Below, piece after piece: positions 9,236 through 17,913 of a stretch of 64,000 bases of DNA; the first letter of the stretch is position 1; each line of letters begins with the position of its first letter. Source of the DNA: Paenibacillus rubinfantis. Its GTDB lineage: Bacteria; Bacillota; Bacilli; Paenibacillales; Paenibacillaceae. The notes beneath the pieces were generated by a model, which was not told the origin of the DNA, made no database searches, and worked only from the letters and a program-made list of their open reading frames with translations. The stretch is from the NCBI RefSeq assembly GCF_001486505.1, contig NZ_LN909064.1, forward strand, positions 186,001 through 250,000. Reading direction: 5' to 3'. Made by a program: the position numbers and the translations under genes.

Positions 9236-10057
9236 TTATGAGGATACGGCCGTTTCGGAAGGTCTCCCGGTTTTGGCCGTTTGCCGGTATTGGCTGGGCG
9301 TTTGGCCTGTCAGCCGTTTGAAGATTTTGATGAAGTAGTTGTCGTTCAGGAAACCCACGCGATGGCCCACCTCGTATACGGGCAAATCCGAATGGCGGAG
9401 ATAATGGATCGCATGGTTAACCCTTACCTGATGCAGATAATGGATCAGGGTGTGTCCGGTTTTCTTCTTGAACAAGGTGCTGACGTAATTCTCGCCCATC
9501 ATTACCAGCTGGGACATCGATTTGACGGTAATGTCCTCCGCATAATGGGCATGAATGTATTGCAGAATTTTCTGGATTTCCGGGTGGGAGGTGACCTCTT
9601 CATGGAGAAGAGGCAGCGCTCCCGGCTGGCGATCCGCCGCCACCTCGGCAGGCAGGGTTCCGGAGGCTTGCGGTTCCCGGCTGAGCAGCTCGCCGCGGAT
9701 CTTCCGCAACGTATCCCGCAGCGAGTTGACGCTCATGGACAACTTCAGAATATAGTTCGACGCCCCGTATTCCATCGCCTGCCGGACATATTCGAAATCG
9801 CTCATGCACGTCAGCATGACGAACCGGGAGTCGTGTCCCTCGGCCCGCGTCTGCTTCAGCAGTTCAACGCCGTCCATGTCCGGCATGATGATGTCGGTAA
9901 TCACGAGATCGGGTTCTTCCCGCCGGATGAATTCGAGCGCTTCCGTGCCGGTTCCGGCCTCTCCGCAGACGGTAAACCCCAGCTCTTCCCAGGCGATGAT
10001 CTCCCGCACGGATTCCCGTACGAAGACTTCGTCTTCTACCAGCAACACTTTCCACAT
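9236..10057 (-). CDS. YesN-type response regulator with AraC DNA-binding domain
   Basis: This cytoplasmic transcription regulator of about 273 residues carries an N-terminal receiver domain with the acidic pair VEDE, phospho-acceptor Asp near residue 55 (LVITDIIMPDMDG) and a Lys in YILKLS. The C-terminal AraC/XylS region (about 165-265) has two helix-turn-helix units, including YEVGHRVGFLNDNYFIKIFKR. The ATG at 10057 follows GGGAGG by 9 nt. It is encoded 28 bp after its histidine kinase gene. By family knowledge, YesM/YesN pairs next to CUT1 genes switch on the importer and hydrolases in response to an extracellular sugar. Confidence 0.95.
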   Translation of the reverse strand: MWKVLLVEDEVFVRESVREIIAWEELGFTVCGEAGTGTEALEFIRREEPDLVITDIIMPDMDGVELLKQTRAEGHDSRFVMLTCMSDFEYVRQAMEYGASNYILKLSMSVNSLRDTLRKIRGELLSREPQASGTLPAEVAADRQPGALPLLHEEVTSHPEIQKILQYIHAHYAEDITVKSMSQLVMMGENYVSTLFKKKTGHTLIHYLHQVRVNHAIHYLRHSDLPVYEVGHRVGFLNDNYFIKIFKRLTGQTPSQYRQTAKTGRPSETAVSS

Positions 10058-10085
10058 GATCAACAACCTCCCGTTGCAAAGATGA

Positions 10086-11861
10086 TTAAGCCGGATGCTC
10101 GGACCCGTAAGGCGTGGACAGCAGGAACGGGATCGCGAACCGCACGGTGACGCCCTGCTCGGACGACAGCACTTCCATGGTGCCTTGATCGCGGAACAGG
10201 AGCCGCAGTCTTTCCTTGACGTTGCTTAGCCCGATGCCTGGACGCTTGCGCTCGGCCTGGTTTTTTCGCGAGGGGTCCATCCCCACTCCGTTATCCTGAA
10301 CCTCGACGATCAGTCGGCCCGAGTCCTCCAGGTACACGCAGAGATGGATGAACCCTTGGCCGCGCAAAGGGGCAATGCCATGGATGATGGCGTTCTCTAC
10401 CAGCGGCTGTAGGCTGAGTTTCGGTACCAGCGCGAATAGAATATGGTCTTCGTATTGATACGTGACGTCGAATTTATGCGAATAGCGGACCTGCTGGATG
10501 TGCACATAAGCCTGCACCAGCTCGATCTCGTCCTTTAGGTAAATCAGGTCCTTCTCGGTATTCAAACTGGCTTCCAGCAGTTTGCCGAGAGATAAGGTCA
10601 TGTTCGTAATCTCGTCGTTGTGCTGGCGGATCGCGATCCATTTGATCGTGTTCAGCGTGTTCAACAGGAAGTGGGGGTTCGTCTGGGCCAGCAGCATCTG
10701 GAAATGGACCGCTTCCTTCTGGCGTTCTTCGGCGTTCAGCTTCTGGATCAGGAGATTGGTGTCGTCCAGCATCGTATTGAAGGTGCGCGTCAGGTCCAGG
10801 ACTTCGCCATGGAATTTGTGCTCCGGCAGGCGGATTTTCAGGTTCTTCTGAACGGCGGCTTTCATCTTGGCCTGCAGATGGGATAAAGGACGGGTAATCG
10901 TCGTCGAGATGACGAAGGTCATGATCAGGAAGACGCCCATCAGCGCGAAGAAGGTCACGAAATATTGGCGCTTCAGCTCCTCGATTTCCACGAACAACAC
11001 GGACAGCGGGATGCGGTTGACGATATACCAGTCCAACGACTCGACGTAAATGTAATTAATGAAGGAGTTGGAATCCTTGTCGATAAAATACTGCTTCCCC
11101 GGTTGGTTGGCGATTTCCGCTTTTACCTTTTTCGGCAGCGCCGTATCCGGAACCGACTGGGAGATGTCCTCTCCCGCGCTCGTCATGATAAAATACTGCT
11201 GCTGCAAATCCGATTGCTTGTGAATGGTTCGCAGCCAAGACGAGTAGTCGATACTGATGCGGGCTAACCCGTAGGGCGTGTTCCGGCTGTCTTCCAAATA
11301 CGCGTAGAGGGACAGCAGATACGTACTGGTCGAGACGTCCCGCAGGACGTAGTTCGGATCATTGGGCACCCAATGGTAGGCACTTGCGTTCATGAGCTCT
11401 TTGCTGAAGCCCGGCAGGCTTCGGAGCTTGTCGTAGGCCAACGGCTCCCTGGGCAGATACGAGGTGTATGCGTTTTCATTTAGGTCCAGGATCAAGAAAT
11501 ATACCGAAGGATTATACAGGAAGAAGCTATTGTTCAGGTTGTTGAAAATACTCTCCATCTGCCGTTTGTTCTCCAACTCATCGTGCTGCTCGGGATAGCG
11601 AAGGACGGATTTGACCGTGTCTTCCTGCTTCAGGAAGATCAGCGTTTTGAAGGCGATGCCGATCTGGTCCTCCAGCGTCCGGTACATTTGCTCCAATTGG
11701 GAGTGGCTTTGTTGGCTGATTTTTTGCTGGACCAAGGTTTCGATGCGTTGGTAGTTGTACAAATTCAGGGCGCTGAAGGGGAGAATGATCAGACAGACGA
11801 ACGCCATGAACAGACGATATTTCAGCTTCTGCGGGATCAGGTATCGCAGCAGTTTGGACAT
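10086..11861 (-). CDS. YesM-type sensor histidine kinase
   Basis: This membrane sensor kinase of about 591 residues has a first membrane helix at FMAFVCLIILPFSALNLY, a large extracellular sensing region of about 250 residues, and a second helix at FFALMGVFLIMTFVISTTI. A HAMP linker, a His_kinase domain with phospho-acceptor in QTNPHFLLNTLN, and a HATPase domain (N box LQPLVENAIIHGI, G1 box VQDNGVGMD) follow. I take the ATG at 11861, not 11903. A TGATATAAT extended -10 element covers the upstream ATG and implies that transcription begins inside the longer reading frame. The ribosome site is weak (GGGGGC). Confidence 0.93.
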   Translation of the reverse strand: MSKLLRYLIPQKLKYRLFMAFVCLIILPFSALNLYNYQRIETLVQQKISQQSHSQLEQMYRTLEDQIGIAFKTLIFLKQEDTVKSVLRYPEQHDELENKRQMESIFNNLNNSFFLYNPSVYFLILDLNENAYTSYLPREPLAYDKLRSLPGFSKELMNASAYHWVPNDPNYVLRDVSTSTYLLSLYAYLEDSRNTPYGLARISIDYSSWLRTIHKQSDLQQQYFIMTSAGEDISQSVPDTALPKKVKAEIANQPGKQYFIDKDSNSFINYIYVESLDWYIVNRIPLSVLFVEIEELKRQYFVTFFALMGVFLIMTFVISTTITRPLSHLQAKMKAAVQKNLKIRLPEHKFHGEVLDLTRTFNTMLDDTNLLIQKLNAEERQKEAVHFQMLLAQTNPHFLLNTLNTIKWIAIRQHNDEITNMTLSLGKLLEASLNTEKDLIYLKDEIELVQAYVHIQQVRYSHKFDVTYQYEDHILFALVPKLSLQPLVENAIIHGIAPLRGQGFIHLCVYLEDSGRLIVEVQDNGVGMDPSRKNQAERKRPGIGLSNVKERLRLLFRDQGTMEVLSSEQGVTVRFAIPFLLSTPYGSEHPA

Positions 11862-11901
11862 GCGGAACGCCCCCAATACGGTGTAACCGGTGTTTGTGTC
11901 C

Positions 11902-11910
11902 ATTATATCA
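11902..11910 (-). promoter_or_regulatory. extended -10 promoter element for the YesM/YesN genes
   Basis: The minus-strand sequence TGATATAAT is a full extended -10 element about 40 nt before the kinase start. No clear -35 hexamer is visible at the usual distance, as is common with extended -10 promoters. Confidence 0.6.
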
Positions 11911-11978
11911 CACGCCTAATCCCGCAAACGCCTTCTCGAAAATTGCATAGTTTTGTATCAATCATGCAAAGATTTGTT

Positions 11979-13028
11979 CTATTCCGATGTCATAAGCGCC
12001 GGCTTTTGAAGCAACGGCCCCATGAAAGCCGCCAGCCGCTCGCCGATGCGGACCATGCCGAAATTGCCGGGATGCAGCAGGTCGTGGGACAAGCCCCGCC
12101 AGTCATCGAGAAGCTCCTGTCCGTCAACGTAATGGACCTGGGGTTGCCCGGAGCATCGCACGATGTCGCGCAGCGCGTCCCGATACTCCCGGCTGGCGGC
12201 GTTGACCTCTCTCTCCGGCCAGGCCCAGCCTAAATCGGCGAAGCTCGGAAACAAGCCGATGCAAACGAGGAGTTTGTCCGGGTGGGCCTTGGCGATGGTC
12301 TGCACCATATAGGCGGCCTTTGCTTTGAACTCCGCGGCGGATATGCCTTGATTCAGCATGTTGACCGAAAGGCATAACGAAGCGATGGCCCAATCGTTCC
12401 TTGCGGCGATATGGTCGGCCATCGCCGGTTCGCAGAACGCGGCCCCCGGCATGCCCAGGTTGATCGGATCCAGCCCTAACCGCCAGGCCGTTTGGCTGAC
12501 GTAGGAAAGGTCCGGCGTCGAAGCCGAGATGCCGAACGTAATCGACGTACCGTAAGCCAAGTATTTGAGGGCGGGCATCTCATGTGATTGCGGTGGGCGG
12601 ACCCTGCCGCTCGGAAGGTCGATCAAATGAACCTCAAATCCCTGCAGCACGATCCGCCAGATCGGGCCATACGCGGAGCGGGGGACTTCCCCGCGCCAGG
12701 GCGCCGCGAACTGGAACATCGGCTCCCGTTCTTGAAGGCGGATCGTCGTTGGCGCCTCGCCGAGGCGTACGTCCTCCACCCAGTAATCGCCGTAGTATAC
12801 CTGGGCCAGGCTGATGCCGCCATAGCTGGCGAGCGTCACGGGCACAGCCGTGCCCACCTCTGCGCCAAACCGGATTTCGATGGCGGATGCCCGGCGGATT
12901 TGCTCTTGCCCCTTCTCCAACAGCCCGGCCCGTACCGATTCGGGTACCCGCTGCAGCAGCAGCCCGGGACGGCCCTCCACGGGGACGAGTTCCGCGACGT
13001 TATGGAATTCGGCATTGCCGTACAACAT
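11979..13028 (-). CDS. SGNH/GDSL-family esterase, probably carbohydrate-active
   Basis: The product, about 349 residues, has no signal peptide and so acts in the cytoplasm. Its C-terminal half is an SGNH hydrolase fold: block I YGTSITFG (a GTS variant of GDS, nucleophile Ser), a block with GMPGAAFCEP, and the DLLHPGNFGM block with the catalytic Asp and His. The N-terminal 150 residues are beta-rich, as in two-domain carbohydrate esterases. Deacetylating imported xylo-oligosaccharides would fit the context, but this is inference. AAGGAGG stands 8 nt before the ATG at 13028. A terminator-like hairpin separates it from the binding-protein gene. Confidence 0.85.
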   Translation of the reverse strand: MLYGNAEFHNVAELVPVEGRPGLLLQRVPESVRAGLLEKGQEQIRRASAIEIRFGAEVGTAVPVTLASYGGISLAQVYYGDYWVEDVRLGEAPTTIRLQEREPMFQFAAPWRGEVPRSAYGPIWRIVLQGFEVHLIDLPSGRVRPPQSHEMPALKYLAYGTSITFGISASTPDLSYVSQTAWRLGLDPINLGMPGAAFCEPAMADHIAARNDWAIASLCLSVNMLNQGISAAEFKAKAAYMVQTIAKAHPDKLLVCIGLFPSFADLGWAWPEREVNAASREYRDALRDIVRCSGQPQVHYVDGQELLDDWRGLSHDLLHPGNFGMVRIGERLAAFMGPLLQKPALMTSE

Positions 13029-13063
13029 GTTACCTGCCTCCTTAGTCCTTATGAAAAATGCCA

Positions 13064-13109
13064 AAAGAGGAGAAGGCCGCCTTAGGATGCGGCAACGTTC
13101 CTCCTCTTT
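13064..13109 (-). terminator. terminator or attenuator after the solute-binding protein gene
   Basis: The outer arms AAAGAGGAG / CTCCTCTTT and inner arms GCCGC / GCGGC form a long hairpin just after the minus-strand stop at 13129. It may let the binding protein be made in excess over downstream products. Confidence 0.75.
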
Positions 13110-13128
13110 ATTTTGAAACTGGCTGCGT

Positions 13129-14472
13129 TTATTGGTTTTGTTTCAAAAAGCTGTTATGCCGGGCGACCATGGCTTCGATCGTCTGGTCAAGCGTTTGGGC
13201 ACCGAGGAAATACTTCTCGTATTCCTGGGCACGCAGGTCCATGACTTCCTGCGGGAGGCTGCGCACGTAAGTCGGCGTCGTGTTGTCGAACATGACATAC
13301 ATCAACGAGTCGAGATCGTACGTATCGCGTTTGTCGCCCAGCAAGCTGTTCAACGCGTCGTCTTGGTTGGCGTCCTTGGAGGCGGGTAATCTTCCGCCTG
13401 CGGCCATCGGGGCCATGCCGCCGTCCGAATACCATTTCAGGAATTCCCAGGCTTCCGCCTGATGTTTGGATTTGGCGTTAATGGAAATATAGTCGCCCAG
13501 ACCGCCGCGGGTCACGTATTGATCGGCGCTGTCCACCAGTCTCGGTACCGGTGCGAAAGCGATGGTGAAATCGCGCGGGAAATCCGTGAAGTTGTTCGAG
13601 CTGCGCAGCAGCCAGGCGCCGATATTGAGCATCGGCACTTCGCCGCTCAGGAATACCTGTTCGACCGGCATTTTGGACGTGAGCTGCTCGCCGAGCGGTG
13701 GCGTCGTTTTGTCTTCCTTCATCATCGTGTTTAGCGTTTCCAGCCATTTGGTCACGAGCGGGTGGTCCAGGTTGGATGTGCCGTCAGCCTTGGTGTAACC
13801 CTCTTGGGATAACACGGAGTCGATCGGGTCTACGAAAGGCTCCATATTTTGAATGAACCCGTATGGGTTGCTGCCCTTCAACTTCTTGGCGTATTCGCGC
13901 AATTCATCCCAGGTCCAGTCCTTGGGGACCGGCAAACCCGCCGCATCCAAGGCTTCCTTGTTCATCGCGATGAAGAAAGGGCTTTTCGTGGTCGGCACGC
14001 CGTAGTATTTGCCGTCGATTTTCCAGCTGGCTGCGTCCCCGCCCATTTTCTCGTCGATGTTGTAATCCGTGAATTGACTCAGATCCAGGGCCAATCCCGA
14101 ATCCTTGCGCTTGGAGGCTTGCGAAATCGTGTAGTTGACGAACAAATCGACGTCTTGACCGGTGATCATCGCCGTATCCAGCTTCAAATTGCCGTCATCG
14201 TCATTCACGAAGCGGACATATTCGATTTGAACGTCGGGATGCTCTTTGTTCCAGTTGTCGATCACTTCCTGCGGCCCCGACTCCGGCGGAACGCCGCCCC
14301 ACATGGTTAACTTGACCGGGCTTTTGGCCGTCTCCGCGCCTCCGTTGCTAGCGCTTTCATTCTTGGCGGCGGAAGAGCCGTTGCCATTGCCGTTCCCCCC
14401 GCAGCCTGCCAAGAGGCCCGTCAACAGTACAAGCGCCGCAGCCCCGGCGATCCAGCGTTTTTTCTTATTCAC
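13129..14472 (-). CDS. sugar ABC transporter solute-binding lipoprotein
   Basis: This cell-surface lipoprotein of about 447 residues catches the sugar for the permeases at 7285-9012. The N terminus is Lys-rich, then hydrophobic, then the lipobox LLAGC followed by a Gly/Asn/Ser linker, typical of Gram-positive binding proteins. The family 1 fold is supported by VKLTMWGGVPPESGP and WEFLKWYSDGG. I choose the GTG at 14472, with GGGAGG 9 nt upstream; the GTG at 14481 overlaps that ribosome site. It is the first gene of the minus-strand utilisation cluster. Confidence 0.95.
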   Translation of the reverse strand: MNKKKRWIAGAAALVLLTGLLAGCGGNGNGNGSSAAKNESASNGGAETAKSPVKLTMWGGVPPESGPQEVIDNWNKEHPDVQIEYVRFVNDDDGNLKLDTAMITGQDVDLFVNYTISQASKRKDSGLALDLSQFTDYNIDEKMGGDAASWKIDGKYYGVPTTKSPFFIAMNKEALDAAGLPVPKDWTWDELREYAKKLKGSNPYGFIQNMEPFVDPIDSVLSQEGYTKADGTSNLDHPLVTKWLETLNTMMKEDKTTPPLGEQLTSKMPVEQVFLSGEVPMLNIGAWLLRSSNNFTDFPRDFTIAFAPVPRLVDSADQYVTRGGLGDYISINAKSKHQAEAWEFLKWYSDGGMAPMAAGGRLPASKDANQDDALNSLLGDKRDTYDLDSLMYVMFDNTTPTYVRSLPQEVMDLRAQEYEKYFLGAQTLDQTIEAMVARHNSFLKQNQ

Positions 14473-14641
14473 AATTGACACCCTCCCTAAGCAAACTCGT
14501 TATTGTCTTTGCATCCTCAGCATAACAAACCGGGTAAACCGTCATAAGTAACAAAATACCAGAGAATATGGAACAAACCTGTGCATTTTGCCGGGAGGCG
14601 GGGAGGGGAAATGTTCTATCGGACTAGAGAAATAAAGTGTT

Positions 14642-14658
14642 AAAGTCATCTTGACTTT
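14642..14658. promoter_or_regulatory. inverted repeat AAAGTCA-N3-TGACTTT
   Basis: A 7-bp perfect inverted repeat lies between the divergent binding-protein and yitT-like genes. It could be an operator for either side. No regulator can be named. The rest of 14473-14728 shows nothing else I can support. Confidence 0.35.
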
Positions 14659-14728
14659 CCAAATCCGAATCGCTACGATGTTCTGGTTGTTAGGATAGAA
14701 ATGTGGCAGAGAGAGGATTAGAGTTGGA

Positions 14729-15565
14729 ATGAAAAAGAGAATCGCGGATATTGCTATTATTATTGTGGGGGCCTTTTTGTTTGCGTTGGCCGTCAACTTG
14801 TTTATTATTCCGAACGACTTTGGTGAGGGGGGCGTTACGGGGGTCACGATCATTTTGTACTACTTGTTTCAGTGGTCGCCGTCGCTGGTCAATATCGTGA
14901 TCAACGGGTTGCTGCTGATTGTGGGATACAGGTTCCTGGATCGACGGACGACGATCTATACGGTGATTGCGGTAGCATTTAACTCGTTGTTCCTGCATTT
15001 GACGGAAAACTGGCGGATCGATTCGCACGAGCCTACTATCAATGCGGTGTTCGCCGGCGTGATCGTAGGGGTAGGTATCGGTCTGATCGTACGGGTCGGC
15101 GGGACGACGGCAGGAACCGTCATTCTGGCGCGGATCGCCAATAAATATCTCGATTGGAATATCAGCTATGCGCTGCTGTTTTTCGATCTGATCGTGGCAT
15201 TCTCCTCCTATTTCATCATTGGCGCGGAGAAGCTGATGCTGACGATCGTGATCCTATATGTAGGCACGAAGGTGATGGACTTTATGATTGAGGGGCTGAA
15301 TCCCAAGAAAGCCGTCACCATTATCTCCGAGAAACAAAACGACATCGCCGAGATGGTCATCACCCAAATGGACCGCGGCGTAACCGTCCTGTCGGGCCAT
15401 GGCTACTATACGAAGAACCCAAAAGAGGTTCTCTACATCGTCATCAGCAAGCAAGAGGTATCCACCTTGAAAAAAATCGTCCGCTCCATCGACCAAGCTG
15501 CGTTCCTGACAATCCACGATGTGCGGGATGTGTTTGGGGAGGGATTTTTGGATATATCGAAGTGA
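14729..15565 (+). CDS. YitT family membrane protein
   Basis: The 278-residue protein has five or six membrane helices, starting IADIAIIIVGAFLFALAVNLFIIP, then a C-terminal cytoplasmic DUF2179 domain of about 85 residues (AVTIISEKQNDIAEMVITQMDRGVTVLSGHGYYT). That layout defines the YitT (DUF161/DUF2179) family, common in Bacillales in several paralogues and of unknown biochemical role. A modest GAGAGGA ribosome site precedes the ATG. It is a single-gene unit ending at the hairpin at 15604-15639. Confidence 0.9.
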   Translation: MKKRIADIAIIIVGAFLFALAVNLFIIPNDFGEGGVTGVTIILYYLFQWSPSLVNIVINGLLLIVGYRFLDRRTTIYTVIAVAFNSLFLHLTENWRIDSHEPTINAVFAGVIVGVGIGLIVRVGGTTAGTVILARIANKYLDWNISYALLFFDLIVAFSSYFIIGAEKLMLTIVILYVGTKVMDFMIEGLNPKKAVTIISEKQNDIAEMVITQMDRGVTVLSGHGYYTKNPKEVLYIVISKQEVSTLKKIVRSIDQAAFLTIHDVRDVFGEGFLDISK

Positions 15566-15603
15566 GGTTTCGGCTGGGAAATTAGCTTTGAATGTGACGA
15601 TAA

Positions 15604-15639
15604 CAAAGCCCCGGCAGATATAGGCTTCCGGGGGCTTTA
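15604..15639. terminator. bidirectional terminator between yitT-like and hepT genes
   Basis: Arms AAAGCCCCGG and CCGGGGGCTTT (one bulged G) flank a 13-nt loop between convergent genes. Confidence 0.75.
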
Positions 15640-16056
15640 TGCATCGAAATCTCTGACCTTTCTTGCAAAAATAACGAAATCATCAAGGTGGTGCTCAAGA
15701 ATGGCCTGGACGATTTCAATTTGTATGCTCCGGTAATCATGTACGGCTATATTACGGAAACCAACCATAGCCTTCAGATTACGGTTAAGCTCTTCGTCAA
15801 TCACCCCATTATCCAAGAGCAGATCAAAAGCCTCCCGACTGCTCTGAGGGATTCCCCATTTATTTTCAGAGATCAGATGCATGGCCAGATCGATACAAGC
15901 TTCACAGGCGCGCTGTAGGTTCAAGATTATGGAATCCTGTTTAGTGTAGTTTTCGAGGTTCTCTTGCTTTCCTTCATACTCTTCATGGATCCGTTTCAGG
16001 CAACGGTTGATCGTTTCTGATTTGTTTGTTAGGATATCGCGGTTCAATTTGCTCAC
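15637..16056 (-). CDS. hepT: HepT-like (DUF86) toxin of a MntA/HepT system
   Basis: This 139-residue helical protein carries the HEPN/HepT signature R-x4-H-x-Y as RNIAVHDY near residue 107, preceded by FDLLLDNGVIDEELNRNLKAMVGF, which is typical of DUF86. HepT proteins are RNases or RNA-binding toxins silenced when the partner nucleotidyltransferase AMPylates the tyrosine of this motif (known for MntA/HepT). The GTG start overlaps the mntA stop (GTGA); a TTG three codons later has better ribosome-site spacing. The pair is translationally coupled. Confidence 0.9.
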   Translation of the reverse strand: MSKLNRDILTNKSETINRCLKRIHEEYEGKQENLENYTKQDSIILNLQRACEACIDLAMHLISENKWGIPQSSREAFDLLLDNGVIDEELNRNLKAMVGFRNIAVHDYRSIQIEIVQAILEHHLDDFVIFARKVRDFDA

Positions 16057-16457
16057 CCTCTCCGGTAATTCTCCATGATTTCTTTGCGTTCGTCGTTAAG
16101 TAGGGCGTATTCCTTGAGGGCTTGCATAAATGCAGTCTGCCGGACATACGGCTCGACATCTTGCAGTACCTCGCCTGTTCCAATGATTTGTGCTTTGAAG
16201 ACGGGATTGGCCAGAGGAAAATAAATCAGATCAACCTCGCGCCCTACCAGATTGGCAAGTTCAGAAGCGGCCATAAATAGTTCATACGCGGAGGGAGAGA
16301 GTTCCTCGGATATAAAAGCAATATCTACATCGCTGTCTTGGCGCATCTCTCCCCTTGCAGCCGACCCGAATAATATTACGGTATGCGCTTTGAAGTGCTC
16401 GTTTAAATAATTGATTATGGCGGATTTTTGTTGTGGTTCAAGTCTTGGATTCGGCAT
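16053..16457 (-). CDS. mntA: MntA-like nucleotidyltransferase antitoxin
   Basis: The 134-residue protein has the minimal nucleotidyltransferase motif GSAARGEMRQDSDVDIAF (GS-x10-D-x-D), with two metal-binding aspartates. It would transfer AMP to the HepT tyrosine and neutralise it. The gene directly precedes and overlaps hepT by 4 bp, the standard order for this system. The tail after residue 115 is Glu/Arg-rich. Confidence 0.9.
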   Translation of the reverse strand: MPNPRLEPQQKSAIINYLNEHFKAHTVILFGSAARGEMRQDSDVDIAFISEELSPSAYELFMAASELANLVGREVDLIYFPLANPVFKAQIIGTGEVLQDVEPYVRQTAFMQALKEYALLNDERKEIMENYRRG

Positions 16458-16559
16458 AAGACACCATCCATTCGTTCAGTCAAATTGGAACCTTATCTTG
16501 AGCGTATCCAAATATGCTTGAAAATACAAGTGAGGGAATCAGACGGGTACTTAGGTTAC

Positions 16560-17025
16560 TTACTCAAATATCACTTCCTGATCCGCATTATAGATATGAA
16601 CCGACGAGCTTACTTGGACTGCTTCATCATAATCCCCTAGAGCAATATAGCTCTTTCTTGAAGGGTCCATTTCTTGCCGATGCCATTCGTTCTGGTTGAA
16701 AGTGGCCTGAATGAAGCTGCCTTCCTGAAGTAGCTGGTCATCATGGATTCGAATCATGAGGTAAGGATATCCTGATTGAATGCCAAACACCTGAACGGGC
16801 TGGCTGTCGTCTCGTTCAGCATGAGATCCATATGATAATCCAGCTTCTGGTTGATTACGCTGACGACACGTCGAGAATTTCGAAGTTCTCTTTTTCTTGC
16901 AACTGCTGGATATGGGAGTTGGTAACGGGGCTGTAGGATTCGCGTTGAGACAGGTAAACTAAGAGAATAAGCGTTATAAGAAAGAGTAGGGGGAGTCCGC
17001 GGGTCAGCCATGGTGTATTGAGCAT
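16560..17025 (-). pseudogene. membrane-anchored small protein gene with two apparent frameshifts
   Basis: Three overlapping frames read as one product. From the ATG at 17025, behind GAGGT, comes a hydrophobic anchor (LPLLFLITLILLVYL) and a soluble stretch to KENFEILDV. A second frame continues with SVINQKLDYHMDLMLNE. A third gives QPVQVFGIQSGYPYLMIRI and runs to the stop at 16560. Together they give about 150 residues with one N-terminal membrane anchor and a beta-rich extracellular domain. No family is recognised. Either the gene is decaying or the assembly has two indels near 16860 and 16800. No full-length frame exists as given. Confidence 0.6.
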
Positions 17026-17079
17026 AGTTTTACCTCATGTGTTCAAAATGTTAAATGGTCAAATATCGAAAAAGGCATC

Positions 17080-17304
17080 CTAACGATCCTTTAGGCTATT
17101 TAATGTTTCATCGTACTCAACTATCACACTAGAAAGGGTTTCGAGAAACTCAGCGCTGATTCCTTCAGGTAGAGTTACATTTTTGATCTTATGGATAATA
17201 ATTGCTCCTTCAGTTTGCTCCAGCCCGATTTGCTTCAGAGCTTCAGTCATAGTAATTCTGAGCTCTTTTTCTAACTTCGTTACTTTACGCTCCATTTCGT
17301 ACAT
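17080..17304 (-). CDS. small hypothetical protein
   Basis: The 74-residue, mostly helical, charged protein has a coiled-coil-like first half (KVTKLEKELRITMTEALKQIG) and no membrane segment. The ATG at 17304 has AAAGG upstream; the ATG at 17292 is equally possible. I do not recognise a family. Its base composition is AT-rich like its neighbours in 16500-17850, a small accessory stretch. Confidence 0.55.
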   Translation of the reverse strand: MYEMERKVTKLEKELRITMTEALKQIGLEQTEGAIIIHKIKNVTLPEGISAEFLETLSSVIVEYDETLNSLKDR

Positions 17305-17474
17305 CACCTTCGCCTTTCATAGAACTTATTATTATACTATTCAACCGTTATAACAACACGTTGGAATCCGATTGCAACTTTGTTTTAACCACTCTTACAC
17401 CATAATTTATTTACGGGCAAGGCTTAGAGTGGCGCATGACCGATTCAAAAGATTCCCTAGATTTAGGGAGATGA

Positions 17475-17488
17475 TACGTATATACGTA
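17475..17488. promoter_or_regulatory. 14-bp palindrome TACGTATATACGTA
   Basis: A perfect palindrome about 53 nt before the DUF6809-like start, next to a small hairpin (TCCCTA / TAGGGA at about 17454-17469). It could be an operator. Confidence 0.4.
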
Positions 17489-17540
17489 CCACATGCCGCC
17501 TCTATTTTTGTTATTTTCTTGATAAAAAGGAGGCCTTATT

Positions 17541-17825
17541 ATGTTACCTATTCTCGAGTCTTTCTACTACGGCCACCTCATCTATGAGGAGAAGAGAGCC
17601 CCGAAAGATCCGCAATACTACCAACTCAGCAGAGAGCTATCCAAAGCTACGATAGCATGGAAGGAGAAGTTATCTAGTGAGGATTTCACAGAATTGGAGG
17701 TACTAATCGACTTGCAACAGCAAATTCAAGGAATGGAGATGGCGGCAGCGTTCACGCATGGTTTTAGATTGGGTGCTGGATTGATGATCGAAGTGCTCTC
17801 GGGAAATGACGGGGAAAGGGGGTAA
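17541..17825 (+). CDS. DUF6809-like small helical protein
   Basis: This 94-residue soluble protein has a strong ribosome site (AAGGAGG, 7-8 nt before the ATG). The pattern LESFYYGHLIYEEKRAPKDPQY at the start and the helical GFRLGAGLMIEVL at the end match a family of small proteins common in Firmicutes and near mobile DNA (family name from memory, moderate certainty). Function is unknown. It ends just before the terminator at 17861-17891. Confidence 0.75.
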   Translation: MLPILESFYYGHLIYEEKRAPKDPQYYQLSRELSKATIAWKEKLSSEDFTELEVLIDLQQQIQGMEMAAAFTHGFRLGAGLMIEVLSGNDGERG

Positions 17826-17860
17826 ATTAATCGCTAAGTCGATTGGGTAACTCGATGAAA

Positions 17861-17891
17861 AAAAGGCATATGGTCTCTGCATACGCCTTTA
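17861..17891. terminator. terminator between convergent genes
   Basis: The arms AAAGGCATATG and CATACGCCTTT pair apart from one mismatch around a 7-nt loop. U-rich sides on both strands suit two-way use. Confidence 0.7.
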
Positions 17892-17913
17892 CTATGCAAA
17901 TCGGTTGCCTCTC

